From NCBI RefSeq assembly GCF_008041935.1, contig NZ_VKAC01000004.1, forward strand, positions 248,001-312,000: a stretch of 64,000 bases of DNA, in the 5' to 3' direction. Every line of letters begins with the position of its first letter. Position 1 is the stretch's first letter. Under the pieces are notes generated by a model. The model did not search any database, was not told the DNA's origin, and worked only from the letters and a program-made list of their open reading frames with translations. Below, piece after piece: positions 41,083 to 50,044 of the stretch. Source of the DNA: Quadrisphaera setariae. Lineage in GTDB: Bacteria; Actinomycetota; Actinomycetes; Actinomycetales; Quadrisphaeraceae. Both the position numbers and the translations under genes were made by a program.

Positions 41083-42186
41083 ATGGCGCCCGTGGCAGGC
41101 GGCGCGAAGCTCACGGACCGCATCGACGCCTTCCAGCGCCGCCACCCCGCGAGCGCGTTCCCCCTGGCCGTCGTCTACAAGTTCGCCGACGACCGCGGCC
41201 CCCACCTCGCCGCGCTCATGGCCTACTACGGCTTCGTCTCCGTCTTCCCGCTGCTCCTGCTGCTCGTGTCGGTGCTGGGCTTCGTGCTGGCGCCGTTCTC
41301 CGGGGCCGACCCGGAGCTGTCCGGCCGCGCCGTGACGACGACGATCGACGCCCTCGCGGGCGTTCCCGTCCTCGGCAGCGCGCTGCAGGGCAGCATCACG
41401 GGCCTGCGGGGCAGCGGCGTCGCCCTGACCATCGGCGCGCTCGGCACCCTGTACGGCGGCATGGGCGTCATGCAGGCCACGCAGGCGGCGCTCAACCGCA
41501 TCTACGCGGTGCCGCGCTACAAGCAGCCGAACCCGGTCCTGTCGCGCCTGCGCAGCATCGTGCTCATGCTGGCCCTCGGCGTGCTGGCGCTCCTCGCCAC
41601 CGCCATCTCGGTGGTGCTGCCGGAGGTGGCCGACGCCGTCCCGGTGGGCGGCGGGCTGCTGCTCGCCGCGGGCACGCTGGTGCCGTTCGCCATCAACACG
41701 TGCATCTTCGTCGTCGTCTTCCGGGTGCTGACCGCGGTGCGGCTGGGCTGGCGCAACGTGGCGATCGGCGCGCTGGTGGCCGCGGGGCTGTGGGAGGGGC
41801 TGCAGACGGCGTTCGCGCGCCTGGCCGGTGCGTACCTGCAGCACGCCGGCGACGTGTACGGCGTGTTCGGCGTCGTCCTGGGGCTGCTGGCCTGGCTGTA
41901 CCTGCAGTCGATGGCGCTGGTGCTGGCCGCGGAGATCAACGTCGTCCGCCAGCGCCGCCTGTACCCGAGGGCGCTGCTGACCCCGTTCACCGACGACGTC
42001 GACCTCACGCCGCAGGACGTGCGCGCCTACACCGGGTACGCGCGCAGCGAGACGTACAAGGGCTTCGAGACGGTCACCGCCTCCTTCGACAAGGACGCCG
42101 CCGCGGGTGGCGACGAGCCCACCACCCACCCCGCTGAGGACGACGACGGCGAACGCGCCGGAGCGGGCTCGCGCGCTGCAGGCTGA
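41083..42186 (+). CDS. YihY/BrkB family inner-membrane protein
   Basis: A 367-residue membrane protein with six helices, including LAALMAYYGFVSVFPLLLLL, VALTIGALGTLYGGMGVMQA, IVLMLALGVLALLATAISVV, and VFGVVLGLLAWLYLQSMALV. The ALMAYYGFVSVFP and GGMGVMQATQAALNRIYAVP motifs are family-specific. The biochemical role of YihY is unknown; it was once mis-assigned as RNase BN. The hydrophilic C-terminus (about 70 residues) is acidic. ATG 41083 follows GGCAGG. It is divergent from the peptidase operon. Confidence 0.92.
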   Translation: MAPVAGGAKLTDRIDAFQRRHPASAFPLAVVYKFADDRGPHLAALMAYYGFVSVFPLLLLLVSVLGFVLAPFSGADPELSGRAVTTTIDALAGVPVLGSALQGSITGLRGSGVALTIGALGTLYGGMGVMQATQAALNRIYAVPRYKQPNPVLSRLRSIVLMLALGVLALLATAISVVLPEVADAVPVGGGLLLAAGTLVPFAINTCIFVVVFRVLTAVRLGWRNVAIGALVAAGLWEGLQTAFARLAGAYLQHAGDVYGVFGVVLGLLAWLYLQSMALVLAAEINVVRQRRLYPRALLTPFTDDVDLTPQDVRAYTGYARSETYKGFETVTASFDKDAAAGGDEPTTHPAEDDDGERAGAGSRAAG

Positions 42187-42189
42187 CCC

Positions 42190-43242
42190 TCACCCGGCGT
42201 TCGCGGCTGTGGCGGGCGCTGCGGGAGCGACCTGCACCACCGTCCGGTCCCGGCCCAGCTCCTTGGCCCGGTACAGGCAGTCGTCGGCGGCCCTCACCGC
42301 CGCCAGCAGCTCCGCGCGCGACGCACCGCGAGGCTCCGCGCCGGGGACGACCACCACGCCCACGCTGACCGTCACCGACCACTCCGCCAGCCACTGCGCC
42401 GCCCGGGACCGCAGGCCCTCGGCGCACTCGTGCGCACGGTCCGCGGGCACGTCGGTCAGCACGAGGAACTCCTCGCCCCCCAGACGCACGGCGAGGTCCG
42501 TCGCCCGCGTCTCGCCCGCCAGCCCCGCGGCGAAGCGGCGCAGCACCTCGTCGCCCACCTCGTGGCCGAAGGTGTCGTTGACGGCCTTGAAGTGGTCGAG
42601 GTCGAGCACCATCACGCAGCGGAACCCCGTGGGGGCGTCCGCGGCGCCCGGCAGCCGCTCGTGCAGCCCGCGGCGGTTCAGCAGCCCGGTCAGCGGATCG
42701 GTGGCGGCCTGCTCGCGCAGCGCGCCGAGCGCGCCGCCGAGCTCCGAGCGCAGGCGCAGCACCACCTCGGCGGTGCCGAGGAACGCCAGGACGGGGACCG
42801 CTGTCAGCGAGACCCACTGCAGGACGCCGTCGGCCACCGCCTCCATCACCACGGCGGCACCCACGACCAGCACGGCCATGACCGTCCGGCACTGGCGGGG
42901 CGACAGGTGCACCGCCGCGTACACGGCCAGCGGCAGCAGCAGCACCACGTTGAGCATGCCGCCGGAGCGCGTCTGGTTGGCCAGCACCGAGAGCACGACG
43001 ACGCCCTGCAGCCCGCACACCACCGCCGTCAGCGCGGCACCGGACCAGCGCTGACCAGAGGCGAGCAGGGCGGCGCCCACGGCAGCGCCGGTCACGAGGG
43101 CGGCGGTGAAGGCCACGGTCCACGCGCCCGGGCGCAGGGTCGTCGGGTCGAAGGAGGCCACCACGCCGACGGCGACGGCGGCCAGCACCAGGCAGGCCAG
43201 CACGCGGGCGCGGAGGCGCCCGTCCGCAGCGCGATCCGGCAC
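42190..43242 (-). CDS. Membrane-anchored diguanylate cyclase (GGDEF)
   Basis: A 350-residue protein. The N-terminal half has about six hydrophobic helices (from VLACLVLAAVAVGVVASF to VPVLAFLGTAEVVLRLRSEL). The C-terminal GGDEF domain begins at ATDPLTGLLNRRGLHERLPG, continues VMVLDLDHFKAVNDTFGHEV and has the active-site RLGGEEFLVLTD. RATD five residues before GGEEF is a c-di-GMP inhibitory I-site, so product inhibition is expected. There is no EAL domain. It makes c-di-GMP from GTP. GTG 43242 is favoured over 43272 because AGGAG precedes it by six bases. It ends four bases after the convergent YihY gene. Confidence 0.92.
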   Translation of the reverse strand: MPDRAADGRLRARVLACLVLAAVAVGVVASFDPTTLRPGAWTVAFTAALVTGAAVGAALLASGQRWSGAALTAVVCGLQGVVVLSVLANQTRSGGMLNVVLLLPLAVYAAVHLSPRQCRTVMAVLVVGAAVVMEAVADGVLQWVSLTAVPVLAFLGTAEVVLRLRSELGGALGALREQAATDPLTGLLNRRGLHERLPGAADAPTGFRCVMVLDLDHFKAVNDTFGHEVGDEVLRRFAAGLAGETRATDLAVRLGGEEFLVLTDVPADRAHECAEGLRSRAAQWLAEWSVTVSVGVVVVPGAEPRGASRAELLAAVRAADDCLYRAKELGRDRTVVQVAPAAPATAANAG

Positions 43243-43358
43243 GTCGCTCCTGCTCGGGACAGGCCCGCGCACACCGCGGGCAGGTCCTCCTCCATCGGCC
43301 GGCCGGGGCCGCGCCTGGAGCCGGACCGGAGCCGCCTCGTCCGGTCGGACGACGCGGC

Positions 43359-44327
43359 TCAGCTGAACGCGGGCGCCTCCCCGGGCTCCACGACTCGGCG
43401 CGGACGGGGCCGGCGGGGTGTGAGGCGCACCGGGGGCAGCGGCGGGGACGGGATCCGCTCGGAGGCGGCGTGGCCGGGCACGCGGCCGAAGCGCTCGGCG
43501 GCGGCGTCCGGGTCCTCCCAGTCGGCGCGGGCGGCGGCGACGTCCTCGTGGGTGCGCCCGATGAAGTTCCAGAACATCACCAGGTCGTCGGTGGTGGGCA
43601 CCCCGCCCAGCAGCAGCTGGCGCGCACCGTCGGCGTGCCGCAGCCGCAGGCTGGTCCGGCCCGGCGCCCAGTGCCGCAGCGCCGGCGCTGCGCCTCCCGC
43701 GCCGTCCTCGTCGAGGGTGAGCAGCGCGTGCTCGTGGGTCGGGTCGACCTCCACCTCCACGTCGGCGCCGGCGTCGAGCACCACGTCGGCACCCACGAGC
43801 CCGGGCGCCACTCCCGCGGGCGAGGTCGCCCCACCCAGCGACCCCACCAGCACCGTGGCCCGCACGCCGCCGCGCGCACCGCCGACCTCGAGCACCGGCA
43901 GCTCGCGCTGCTGCTCGAAGCGCGGCGGGCAGCCGTCCTGCTCGCGCGGCAGCACCACCCACAGCTGCACCGCGGACAGCAGCGGGGGCTGGCCGGAGCC
44001 GGCCGGGAGCGAGAGCTCGCTGTGGGAGACCCCCCGCCCGGCGGTCATGAGGTTCAGCTCCCCGGGGCGGACCACCACGTCGCTGCCCACGGAGTCGCGG
44101 TGGCGGATCTCGCCGGTCAGCGGCCACGTCACCGTCTGCAGCGCCGTGTGCGGGTGGGGCTGCACCCGCATGTCCACCCGCTGCGGGCCGATCCGGTCCA
44201 GGAAGCACCACGCCCCCACCGTCGGCACCTCCCGGTGCGGCAGCCACCGCTGGACGCTCATGCCGCGCACACCGCCCAGCGGCACCTCGCGCCCGGTCAG
44301 CAGCCGGTCCGGCGTCCCCTCGTCCAC
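43359..44327 (-). CDS. Pirin family protein
   Basis: A 322-residue bicupin. The N-terminal metal cupin has the expected ligands: RVQPHPHTALQTVTWPLTGE (two His), IRHRDSVGSDVVVRPGELNL with His, and MTAGRGVSHSELSLPAGSGQ. The C-terminal half (VLVGSLGGATSPAGVAPGLV and QLLLGGVPTTDDLVMFWNF) matches the pirin C-terminal cupin. Some pirins are quercetin 2,3-dioxygenases and others bind transcription regulators; a choice cannot be made here. GTG 44327 is preceded by GGAGACTCCTCGG. It is divergent from the amidohydrolase with 31 bases between starts. Confidence 0.93.
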   Translation of the reverse strand: MDEGTPDRLLTGREVPLGGVRGMSVQRWLPHREVPTVGAWCFLDRIGPQRVDMRVQPHPHTALQTVTWPLTGEIRHRDSVGSDVVVRPGELNLMTAGRGVSHSELSLPAGSGQPPLLSAVQLWVVLPREQDGCPPRFEQQRELPVLEVGGARGGVRATVLVGSLGGATSPAGVAPGLVGADVVLDAGADVEVEVDPTHEHALLTLDEDGAGGAAPALRHWAPGRTSLRLRHADGARQLLLGGVPTTDDLVMFWNFIGRTHEDVAAARADWEDPDAAAERFGRVPGHAASERIPSPPLPPVRLTPRRPRPRRVVEPGEAPAFS

Positions 44328-44358
44328 CCGAGGAGTCTCCTCCCCGCAGGATGTGGGC

Positions 44359-45969
44359 GTGACCGCCGCTCTGCTGCTGCGCCGCTGCCGCCTCGCAGGG
44401 GCCCCCGCCGGGCCGGACGGGCTCGTCGACGTCCTCCTCGACCGCGGACGGGTCACCTCCGTCCGCCCGACGACGAGGGGCGGCGCCGTCCCTGAGCGGG
44501 TGGTCGACCTGGACGGGCGCTGGCTGCTGCCGGGCCTGTGGGACGAGCACGTCCACCTGGGCCAGTGGGCGCTGGTGCGCCGCAGGCTGGACGTGTCCGC
44601 GGCGACGAGCGCCGCGGACGCCGCGGCGGCGGTCTTGCGACGCGCGGCGGCCGAGCGCGGCACGAGCAGCGGCGCGGGGGTGCTGGTCGGGTACGGGTTC
44701 CGCGACGGGCTCTGGACGGACGCGCCGTCCGCGGCACTGCTCGACAGCGCCGTCGCGCGAGCCGGCGACCCGCGGCGGCCGGTGGTGCTCGTCTCGGGAG
44801 ACCTGCACTGCTCGTGGCTGTCGGCGGCAGCGGCGCAGCAGGTGGCCGCCCCGCTGGGCGTGGTCCCCGACGAGCACGGGCTCGTCCGCGAGGAGGCGGC
44901 GTTCGCGGTGCAGCGCGCGCTCGGCAGGGTCGGCGAGGCGGAGCTGGACGCCGCGGTCGCCGACGCGCTCGCCGAGGCCGCCACCCGCGGCGTGGTGGGC
45001 GTGGTGGACCTGGAGATGACCGACGCCCCCGGAGGGACGGTCGCCGTGTGGGCGCGCCGCGCGGGTGCGGACGGGGCGGGGCGGGCGGCGTCGGCCGGGC
45101 TGAGGGTGGAGGCCGGCACCTACCCGCAGCACCTGGACGAGGTGGTGGCCAGCGGGGTCCGCGGCGGGACGCCGCTCGCGGGAGGGGACCCGCTCGTGCT
45201 GGCCGGGCCCCTCAAGGTCATCACCGACGGGTCCCTCAACACCCGCACCGCCTGCTGCCTGGAGCCCTACCCCGGACGCACCGGCCCCGGCAGCCGCGGG
45301 GAGCTCACCTGGCCGCCGGAGGCGCTGCTGGAGCTCCTCCGCCGAGGTCGCGCCGGAGGGATGCTGCCGGCGGTGCACGCCATCGGCGACGCCGCCGTGC
45401 GCGCTGCGCTCGACGCCCTCGAGGCCGTGGGGGGCGGCGGTCGGGTCGAGCACGCCCAGCTGGTGGCCGACGACGACGTCCCCCGCTTCGCCGCGCTCGG
45501 CGTCGTCGCCAGCGTGCAGCCCGCCCACCTCCTCGACGACCGCGACGTCGCCGAGGTCCACTGGCGCGGCCGCACCGGCCGGGCCTTCCCGCTGCGCGCG
45601 CTGCTCGACGCCGGCGCGCGCCTGGCGATGGGCTCGGACGCGCCCGTCGCGGCGCTCGACCCGTGGCTCGCGGTGGCCGCCGCCGTCGACCGGACCGACC
45701 CGCGCGCGCTCGCCGGGGGGCACCCCCGAGGGGCGTGGCACCCCGAGCAGTCGATCACGACGGCGGAGGCGCTGGCAGCGAGCGCCCGGGGCAGGTCGGT
45801 GGTGGCGGTGGGCGACACCGCGGACGTGGTCGCCCTGGACGCCGACCCGCTGGCGGACGGCACGGCCGCGGCCGTGGCGCGCGGGGCCGCGCGCGTGGCC
45901 ATGACGGTGGTCGACGGCCGCGTCGTGCACGCCGACGGCGTCTCGTCGGTGGTGTCGGCGGCTCGCTGA
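44359..45969 (+). CDS. Amidohydrolase family 3 protein (YtcJ-like)
   Basis: A 536-residue metal-dependent hydrolase. The N-terminal metal site is LLPGLWDEHVHLGQWALVRR (HxH-type), the central lysine region is PLKVITDGSLNTRTACCLEP, then LPAVHAIGDAAVRAALDALE, RVEHAQLVADDDVPRFAALG and the final Asp in RLAMGSDAPVAALDPWLAVA. The C-terminus WHPEQSITTAEALAASARG closes the composite domain. The substrate, probably an N-acyl or cyclic amide, is unknown. GTG 44359 begins the first beta-strand. Confidence 0.93.
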   Translation: MTAALLLRRCRLAGAPAGPDGLVDVLLDRGRVTSVRPTTRGGAVPERVVDLDGRWLLPGLWDEHVHLGQWALVRRRLDVSAATSAADAAAAVLRRAAAERGTSSGAGVLVGYGFRDGLWTDAPSAALLDSAVARAGDPRRPVVLVSGDLHCSWLSAAAAQQVAAPLGVVPDEHGLVREEAAFAVQRALGRVGEAELDAAVADALAEAATRGVVGVVDLEMTDAPGGTVAVWARRAGADGAGRAASAGLRVEAGTYPQHLDEVVASGVRGGTPLAGGDPLVLAGPLKVITDGSLNTRTACCLEPYPGRTGPGSRGELTWPPEALLELLRRGRAGGMLPAVHAIGDAAVRAALDALEAVGGGGRVEHAQLVADDDVPRFAALGVVASVQPAHLLDDRDVAEVHWRGRTGRAFPLRALLDAGARLAMGSDAPVAALDPWLAVAAAVDRTDPRALAGGHPRGAWHPEQSITTAEALAASARGRSVVAVGDTADVVALDADPLADGTAAAVARGAARVAMTVVDGRVVHADGVSSVVSAAR

Positions 45970-46075
45970 CGATCTCCGGCGTCCCCCCGCAGGGGGGTTC
46001 GCAGGGCTACTCTCGGTGATCCTTCCGAGCGTCCTCCCGTGCAGGGCGCTCCGTCCCCCGAGGAGCCCCGCCGCA

Positions 46076-46504
<429 letters not shown>

Positions 46505-46592
46505 CCGACGAGGACGGGTGCAGCGCCTCGAGAGCTCGGGGGGCGGGAGGAGCACACGAGGAGCGCAGGACGGGTCGGCATGATCGGTGCGC

Positions 46593-47408
46593 ATGAGGTC
46601 GAACACGGACCGCAGCGCCCGCACCGCCTTCGACGCGGTGGCCGACGCCTACGAGGCCGCCCGCCCGCGGTTCCCCGCCGAGCAGGTGGCGCGGGTCCTG
46701 CGGTGGGCGGGTGTCGAGCCCGGGCAGCGGGTGCTGGAGGTCGGGGCGGGCACCGGGCAGCTGACCAGGGCGCTGCTCGGTGCGGGTCACCCGGTGCTGG
46801 CCGTCGAGCCGGGCCGGCAGATGGCCGGGCGGCTGCGCACCCTCGACGGCACCGGTGCGCTGCGTGTGGAGCAGGCGCACCTCGGCGAGGTGGACCTGCG
46901 CGGAGAGGCCTTCCCGGTGGTCGTCGCCGCGAACAGCTTCCACTGGCTCGACCCCGCCGTGGAGCACCCCGTGGTGGCGGAGGCCCTCGAACCCGGGGGC
47001 CGGCTCCTGCTCCTGTGGACCTTCCTCCTCTCGCGCGACGACGCGGTCGCGACGCTCGCGGCAGACCCAGTCGTGGGGCCGGAGCTGGGCTTCCTCGACG
47101 TGCGACCTGACGCGGAGGAGCACCTGGAGCGCACCGCCCGCGACGGGCGGGCCGAGCTGGACGCCGCGGGCCTGTTCCGCGTGGACGCGTGGCAGTTCGA
47201 CCGCCGGACCGAGACCCGCGACGCGACGGGACTGGTGGCGCTCGTCCGCTCCTTCGCCAACGTCGCCGCGCTGCCTCCGGAACGGAGGGCGGCGCTCGAG
47301 CAGCGGGTGGCCGACGTCCTGGCCGACGGCTCGCAGCGCGACGTCTCGCTCGACGTGCTGACCTGCGCCGTCCTCGCGTCGGGGGCCGCCGACCTCAGCG
47401 CGGGGTGA
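46593..47408 (+). CDS. Class I SAM-dependent methyltransferase
   Basis: At 271 residues this matches methyltransferase-11 proteins. FDAVADAYEAARPRFPAEQV opens the fold, and motif I is VLEVGAGTGQLTRALLGAG near residue 46. The acidic residue VLAVEPGRQMAGRLRTLDG binds SAM ribose, and FPVVVAANSFHWLDPAVEHP is motif II. EPGGRLLLLWTFLLSRDDAV is motif III. The acceptor is unknown; the motif II form resembles small-molecule or TrmO-distant actinobacterial enzymes. GTG 46587 lies six bases before ATG 46593, and both are usable. It converges on the decayed gene at 47395. Confidence 0.9.
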   Translation: MRSNTDRSARTAFDAVADAYEAARPRFPAEQVARVLRWAGVEPGQRVLEVGAGTGQLTRALLGAGHPVLAVEPGRQMAGRLRTLDGTGALRVEQAHLGEVDLRGEAFPVVVAANSFHWLDPAVEHPVVAEALEPGGRLLLLWTFLLSRDDAVATLAADPVVGPELGFLDVRPDAEEHLERTARDGRAELDAAGLFRVDAWQFDRRTETRDATGLVALVRSFANVAALPPERRAALEQRVADVLADGSQRDVSLDVLTCAVLASGAADLSAG

Positions 47409-47923
47409 GCCGGTCTCGCAGCAGACCCACCCCGTGCCCGGTCAGGGCGCACCAAGGCCGGCCGGGGCGGCCGGTCATGACCAGGAGCAGCGCGCTGGCC
47501 GAGGGGCCACCGCACGTCCAGGCCGTGGGCGAGGAGGTCCACCAGCGGTGCCTCCGGGCCGGAACCGGGCGGGGTGGACCTGGAGTCCGGCTGCTCGCGG
47601 AGCACGTGCAGCAGCTCCGAGAACGGTCGGCGGGCGAGGCGGGCGGTCACCCGCTCGTTGGCGCGGTCGGACCTCCCACCAGCTGCCAGCACCTGCAGGA
47701 CCACGGCGGGGACGCTGACCTCCAGCGGGATGACCAGGTGGGCCACCACGTGGTGGACCGTCCACGCCGGGCACAGGCTCGGGCTGGCCTGCTGCTGCGG
47801 GGCCGGGTCTGCGAGCTGGGCCGCGAGGGCCCGCCGCTCGTCGGCGATCACGGCGAAGAGGTCCGCGGGCCGGTGCTGGCAGCGCACCTGGTGCTGCGGC
47901 CGGCTTCCGGACCAGCTGATCAC
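47395..47923 (-). pseudogene. Decayed maleylpyruvate isomerase-family (TIGR03083-type) protein
   Basis: From GTG 47923 the frame gives the N-terminal half of the actinobacterial TIGR03083 fold: ADLFAVIADERRALAAQLAD, PSLCPAWTVHHVVAHLVIPL and LVDLLAHGLDVRWPLGQ. Immediately after WPLGQ the frame becomes nonsense. One base over, it reads ALLLVMTGRPGRPWCALTGH and GVGLLRDRLTPR, which is the usual C-terminus. About 60 residues normally lie between the two parts, so a deletion not divisible by three is likely. The intact family binds zinc via His residues and acts on thiol conjugates or unknown substrates. Its start lies only nine bases from the divergent DUF5519 gene. Confidence 0.72.
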
Positions 47924-47932
47924 ACTGGTGCC

Positions 47933-48394
47933 GTGGACCTCGCGCTGCGCTCAGACCCTCGACCGACCACCTCCGAGGAGGGCCCCCACCGCCAGCTCGA
48001 CCAGCAGGCGCCTCCGGAGCTGTGGGGGCGCCTGGTGGCCGAGGTCTTCGCACTGCCGCACGTGCGGGAGGGGCACAGCCAGGTGTCGCCGGCGTCATCG
48101 CGCGCTGTGCTCTTCGACGACCTGGACGCGGTGGCCGACGCCTCGACGTCGTTGGCGCCCCTGCCTCCGCTGGAGCCCGTGCACCTCCACGGCGTCAGCG
48201 ACACGAGCCTGCACCTGTGCCTGCCGAGCGAGCGGGCCCGCGAGGTCTGCGACCTGGGCTGGGGCGAGCCGCACGAGTACGCCGACCACGACACGGAGGT
48301 GATGCTCTACGGGCCGCGCACCGAGGCCGAGCTCGCTGTGGTGCTCGCCCTGGTGAGGGAGAGCCTGAGGTTCGCGCGCGGTGCCGACCGCTGA
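47933..48394 (+). CDS. DUF5519 (luciferase-like) domain protein
   Basis: A 153-residue protein. ELWGRLVAEVFALPHVREGH opens the domain, followed by a helix-turn (AVLFDDLDAVADASTSLAPL) and VHLHGVSDTSLHLCLPSERA, REVCDLGWGEPHEYADHDTE and VMLYGPRTEAELAVVLALVR. This pattern is the small luciferase-like DUF5519 found in actinobacteria. It is not a flavin luciferase by itself and its role is unknown. GTG 47933 is nine bases from the start of the divergent decayed gene, so promoters must overlap coding sequence or the true start lies downstream. Confidence 0.83.
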   Translation: MDLALRSDPRPTTSEEGPHRQLDQQAPPELWGRLVAEVFALPHVREGHSQVSPASSRAVLFDDLDAVADASTSLAPLPPLEPVHLHGVSDTSLHLCLPSERAREVCDLGWGEPHEYADHDTEVMLYGPRTEAELAVVLALVRESLRFARGADR

Positions 48395-48568
48395 GAGCGC
48401 GTGTTCGAGGACGTCGTCGACGTCGTCCCCTTCGAGGTCCAGGACCGTGGAGCACCGTGCTGTCGGGGCCACCCCCACCTCCTCGGCCCCTTCATGCGCG
48501 CCGGGTGGTCAGGAGCTCGGGAGGGAGCTGTGATCTCGTGGCGAGGTCGTCCGGGCAGACTCATCCGG

Positions 48569-49201
48569 GTGACGGAGCACGCACACGCAGAGCACGACGA
48601 CGCCGACCACGACGCCGACGCAGCCCCCGGCTGGGACGCCGTCGAGGCCGCGGTGCAGTCGGTCACCGCAGTGGAGCCCGTCCACTTCGCGGTCGGCGGC
48701 CTCCCAGACGCAGGGGGCGTCTACGCCGTCGACGGGTACCGCACCGCCGACGGGTGGCTGCTGGTCACGCTCGGCCTGAGCGAGCTGTTCGAGAAGACCA
48801 GCGACGACCCGGCCACCAGCGGCTGGGGCCTGGAGCTCACGCTGCGCCTCCCCGCCGCCCTCGACGAGGAGCAGCCACCCGAGTGGGCGCTGAGGCTGCT
48901 GGTGCGTCTGGGCGACCACATCGACGAGACCGGATCCGTGGTGGGGGACGGGCACCGCTTCGACCCGGGAGGTCCGATCACGGGCAACCCCGACACCCGT
49001 CTGAGGGCCCTGGCGTTCGCGCTCGACCCCGAGCTCGGAGGGGTGGACACCCCGCACGGGCACCTCGACTTCATCCGCGTCGTCGGCATCACGGCGGACG
49101 AGCTCGCCCGCATGCAGGCCACCCGCACGCGACAGGTGCTCGACGAGCTGCAGCGCTCCCCCGCCGTCGGCCCGCTGATGCTCACCGACCCCGGCCGCTG
49201 A
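48569..49201 (+). CDS. Suppressor-of-fused (SUFU) domain protein
   Basis: A 210-residue protein. The fold is marked by APGWDAVEAAVQSV, VYAVDGYRTADGWLLVTLGL, SGWGLELTLRLPAALDEEQP and LLVRLGDHIDETGSVVGDGH. The closing block GGVDTPHGHLDFIRVVGITA matches bacterial SUFU proteins. These are often immunity proteins to polymorphic toxins, but no toxin gene is adjacent here. The N-terminus is His/Asp-rich (EHAHAEHDDADHDADAA) and probably disordered. GTG 48569 starts that region; a longer form from GTG 48401 is possible but lacks family matches. Confidence 0.88.
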   Translation: MTEHAHAEHDDADHDADAAPGWDAVEAAVQSVTAVEPVHFAVGGLPDAGGVYAVDGYRTADGWLLVTLGLSELFEKTSDDPATSGWGLELTLRLPAALDEEQPPEWALRLLVRLGDHIDETGSVVGDGHRFDPGGPITGNPDTRLRALAFALDPELGGVDTPHGHLDFIRVVGITADELARMQATRTRQVLDELQRSPAVGPLMLTDPGR

Positions 49202-49219
49202 CGCGGTGGCCCCACACCC

Positions 49220-50044
49220 TCAGGGGTTCGTCTGTCCGAAGGCAGCTGACCCGGCCCCGCCTCCGGGAGGGGGCTCCAGGGACATCGCCATCGCCACACC
49301 GCACACGCCGAGCCATCCGCGTGCGGTGGTCGAGCGTCCCGGCGCGAACCACGCCGGCGTCGGAGGGCGCAGCTGACCGAGGTGCGCCGTCCAGAGGTCG
49401 AGCAGCCCGAGCGCCACCGCGGTCGGGAGCAGCTCGACGAGGGCCGCCGCCTCCGGGCGGTGCGCCTTCAGGACCGACCGGGCAGCCCTCAGCTGCGCAG
49501 CGACCTCGTCGCCGGAGCGGGTGCGTCGTCGTCCTGCGTGCACGCCTCGGAGGTGCTCGAGCAGTCCCACGGGCAGCGCGTGCGCGCTCGGCGCGAACCA
49601 CCCGCGCTCGACGACGTCGTCGTCCAGGGCAGCCAGCACCCGCGGGACGTCGGCGTGGGCGCGCACCCGAGACAGGAGCCGGTTGGGAGTGTCCGCGACG
49701 AGGGTCAGCAGCAGCCGCTCGTGCGAGCGGAGGGTGTCCGCGCTTCCCGGGCGAGGCGCCCCTCGGTCGAGGGCGGGCCACGGCTCGTGCTGCGGATGGG
49801 CGGTGCGGACCTGCGCGAGGTCGGTGGCATCCAGGCCGACCGGTGGCGCCTCTCCCGGCAGCAGGAGGTACCAGTCCAGGGCGTAGCCGAGCGTCGGGTC
49901 GTTGCCTGCGTCGTCCACCCGGAGGTGCCCGCGAGCGGCCAGGTCGAGCACGGTGGCGGCGAGGTGCCTCCGCTGGGCGTGCCGCAGGTGGAGGGCGCCC
50001 AGCTCAGCCGGTGTCGCCAGCTGCAGGACCGGGTCGCTGCTCAC
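49220..50044 (-). CDS. Hypothetical protein resembling the DUF2207 C-terminal part
   Basis: A 274-residue protein. QLATPAELGALHLRHAQRRH, then LAATVLDLAARGHLRVDDAG, resemble the winged-helix-like start of DUF2207 cytosolic domains, but no membrane helices precede it. A weak helix (LLPTAVALGLLDLWTAHLG) and WLGVCGVAMAMSLEPPPGG occur near the C-terminus. Function unknown. GTG 50044 overlaps the stop of the upstream membrane gene as GTGA, so the two are coupled and the membrane parts of a DUF2207-like system may be split between two genes (inference). Confidence 0.68.
   Translation of the reverse strand: MSSDPVLQLATPAELGALHLRHAQRRHLAATVLDLAARGHLRVDDAGNDPTLGYALDWYLLLPGEAPPVGLDATDLAQVRTAHPQHEPWPALDRGAPRPGSADTLRSHERLLLTLVADTPNRLLSRVRAHADVPRVLAALDDDVVERGWFAPSAHALPVGLLEHLRGVHAGRRRTRSGDEVAAQLRAARSVLKAHRPEAAALVELLPTAVALGLLDLWTAHLGQLRPPTPAWFAPGRSTTARGWLGVCGVAMAMSLEPPPGGGAGSAAFGQTNP

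Noticed and set aside
42190-45930. A single 1246-codon minus-strand reading frame
   Set aside because: Only the downstream part (GGDEF protein, from 43242) has motifs and a ribosome-binding site; the rest is antisense to the amidohydrolase and shadows the pirin gene.
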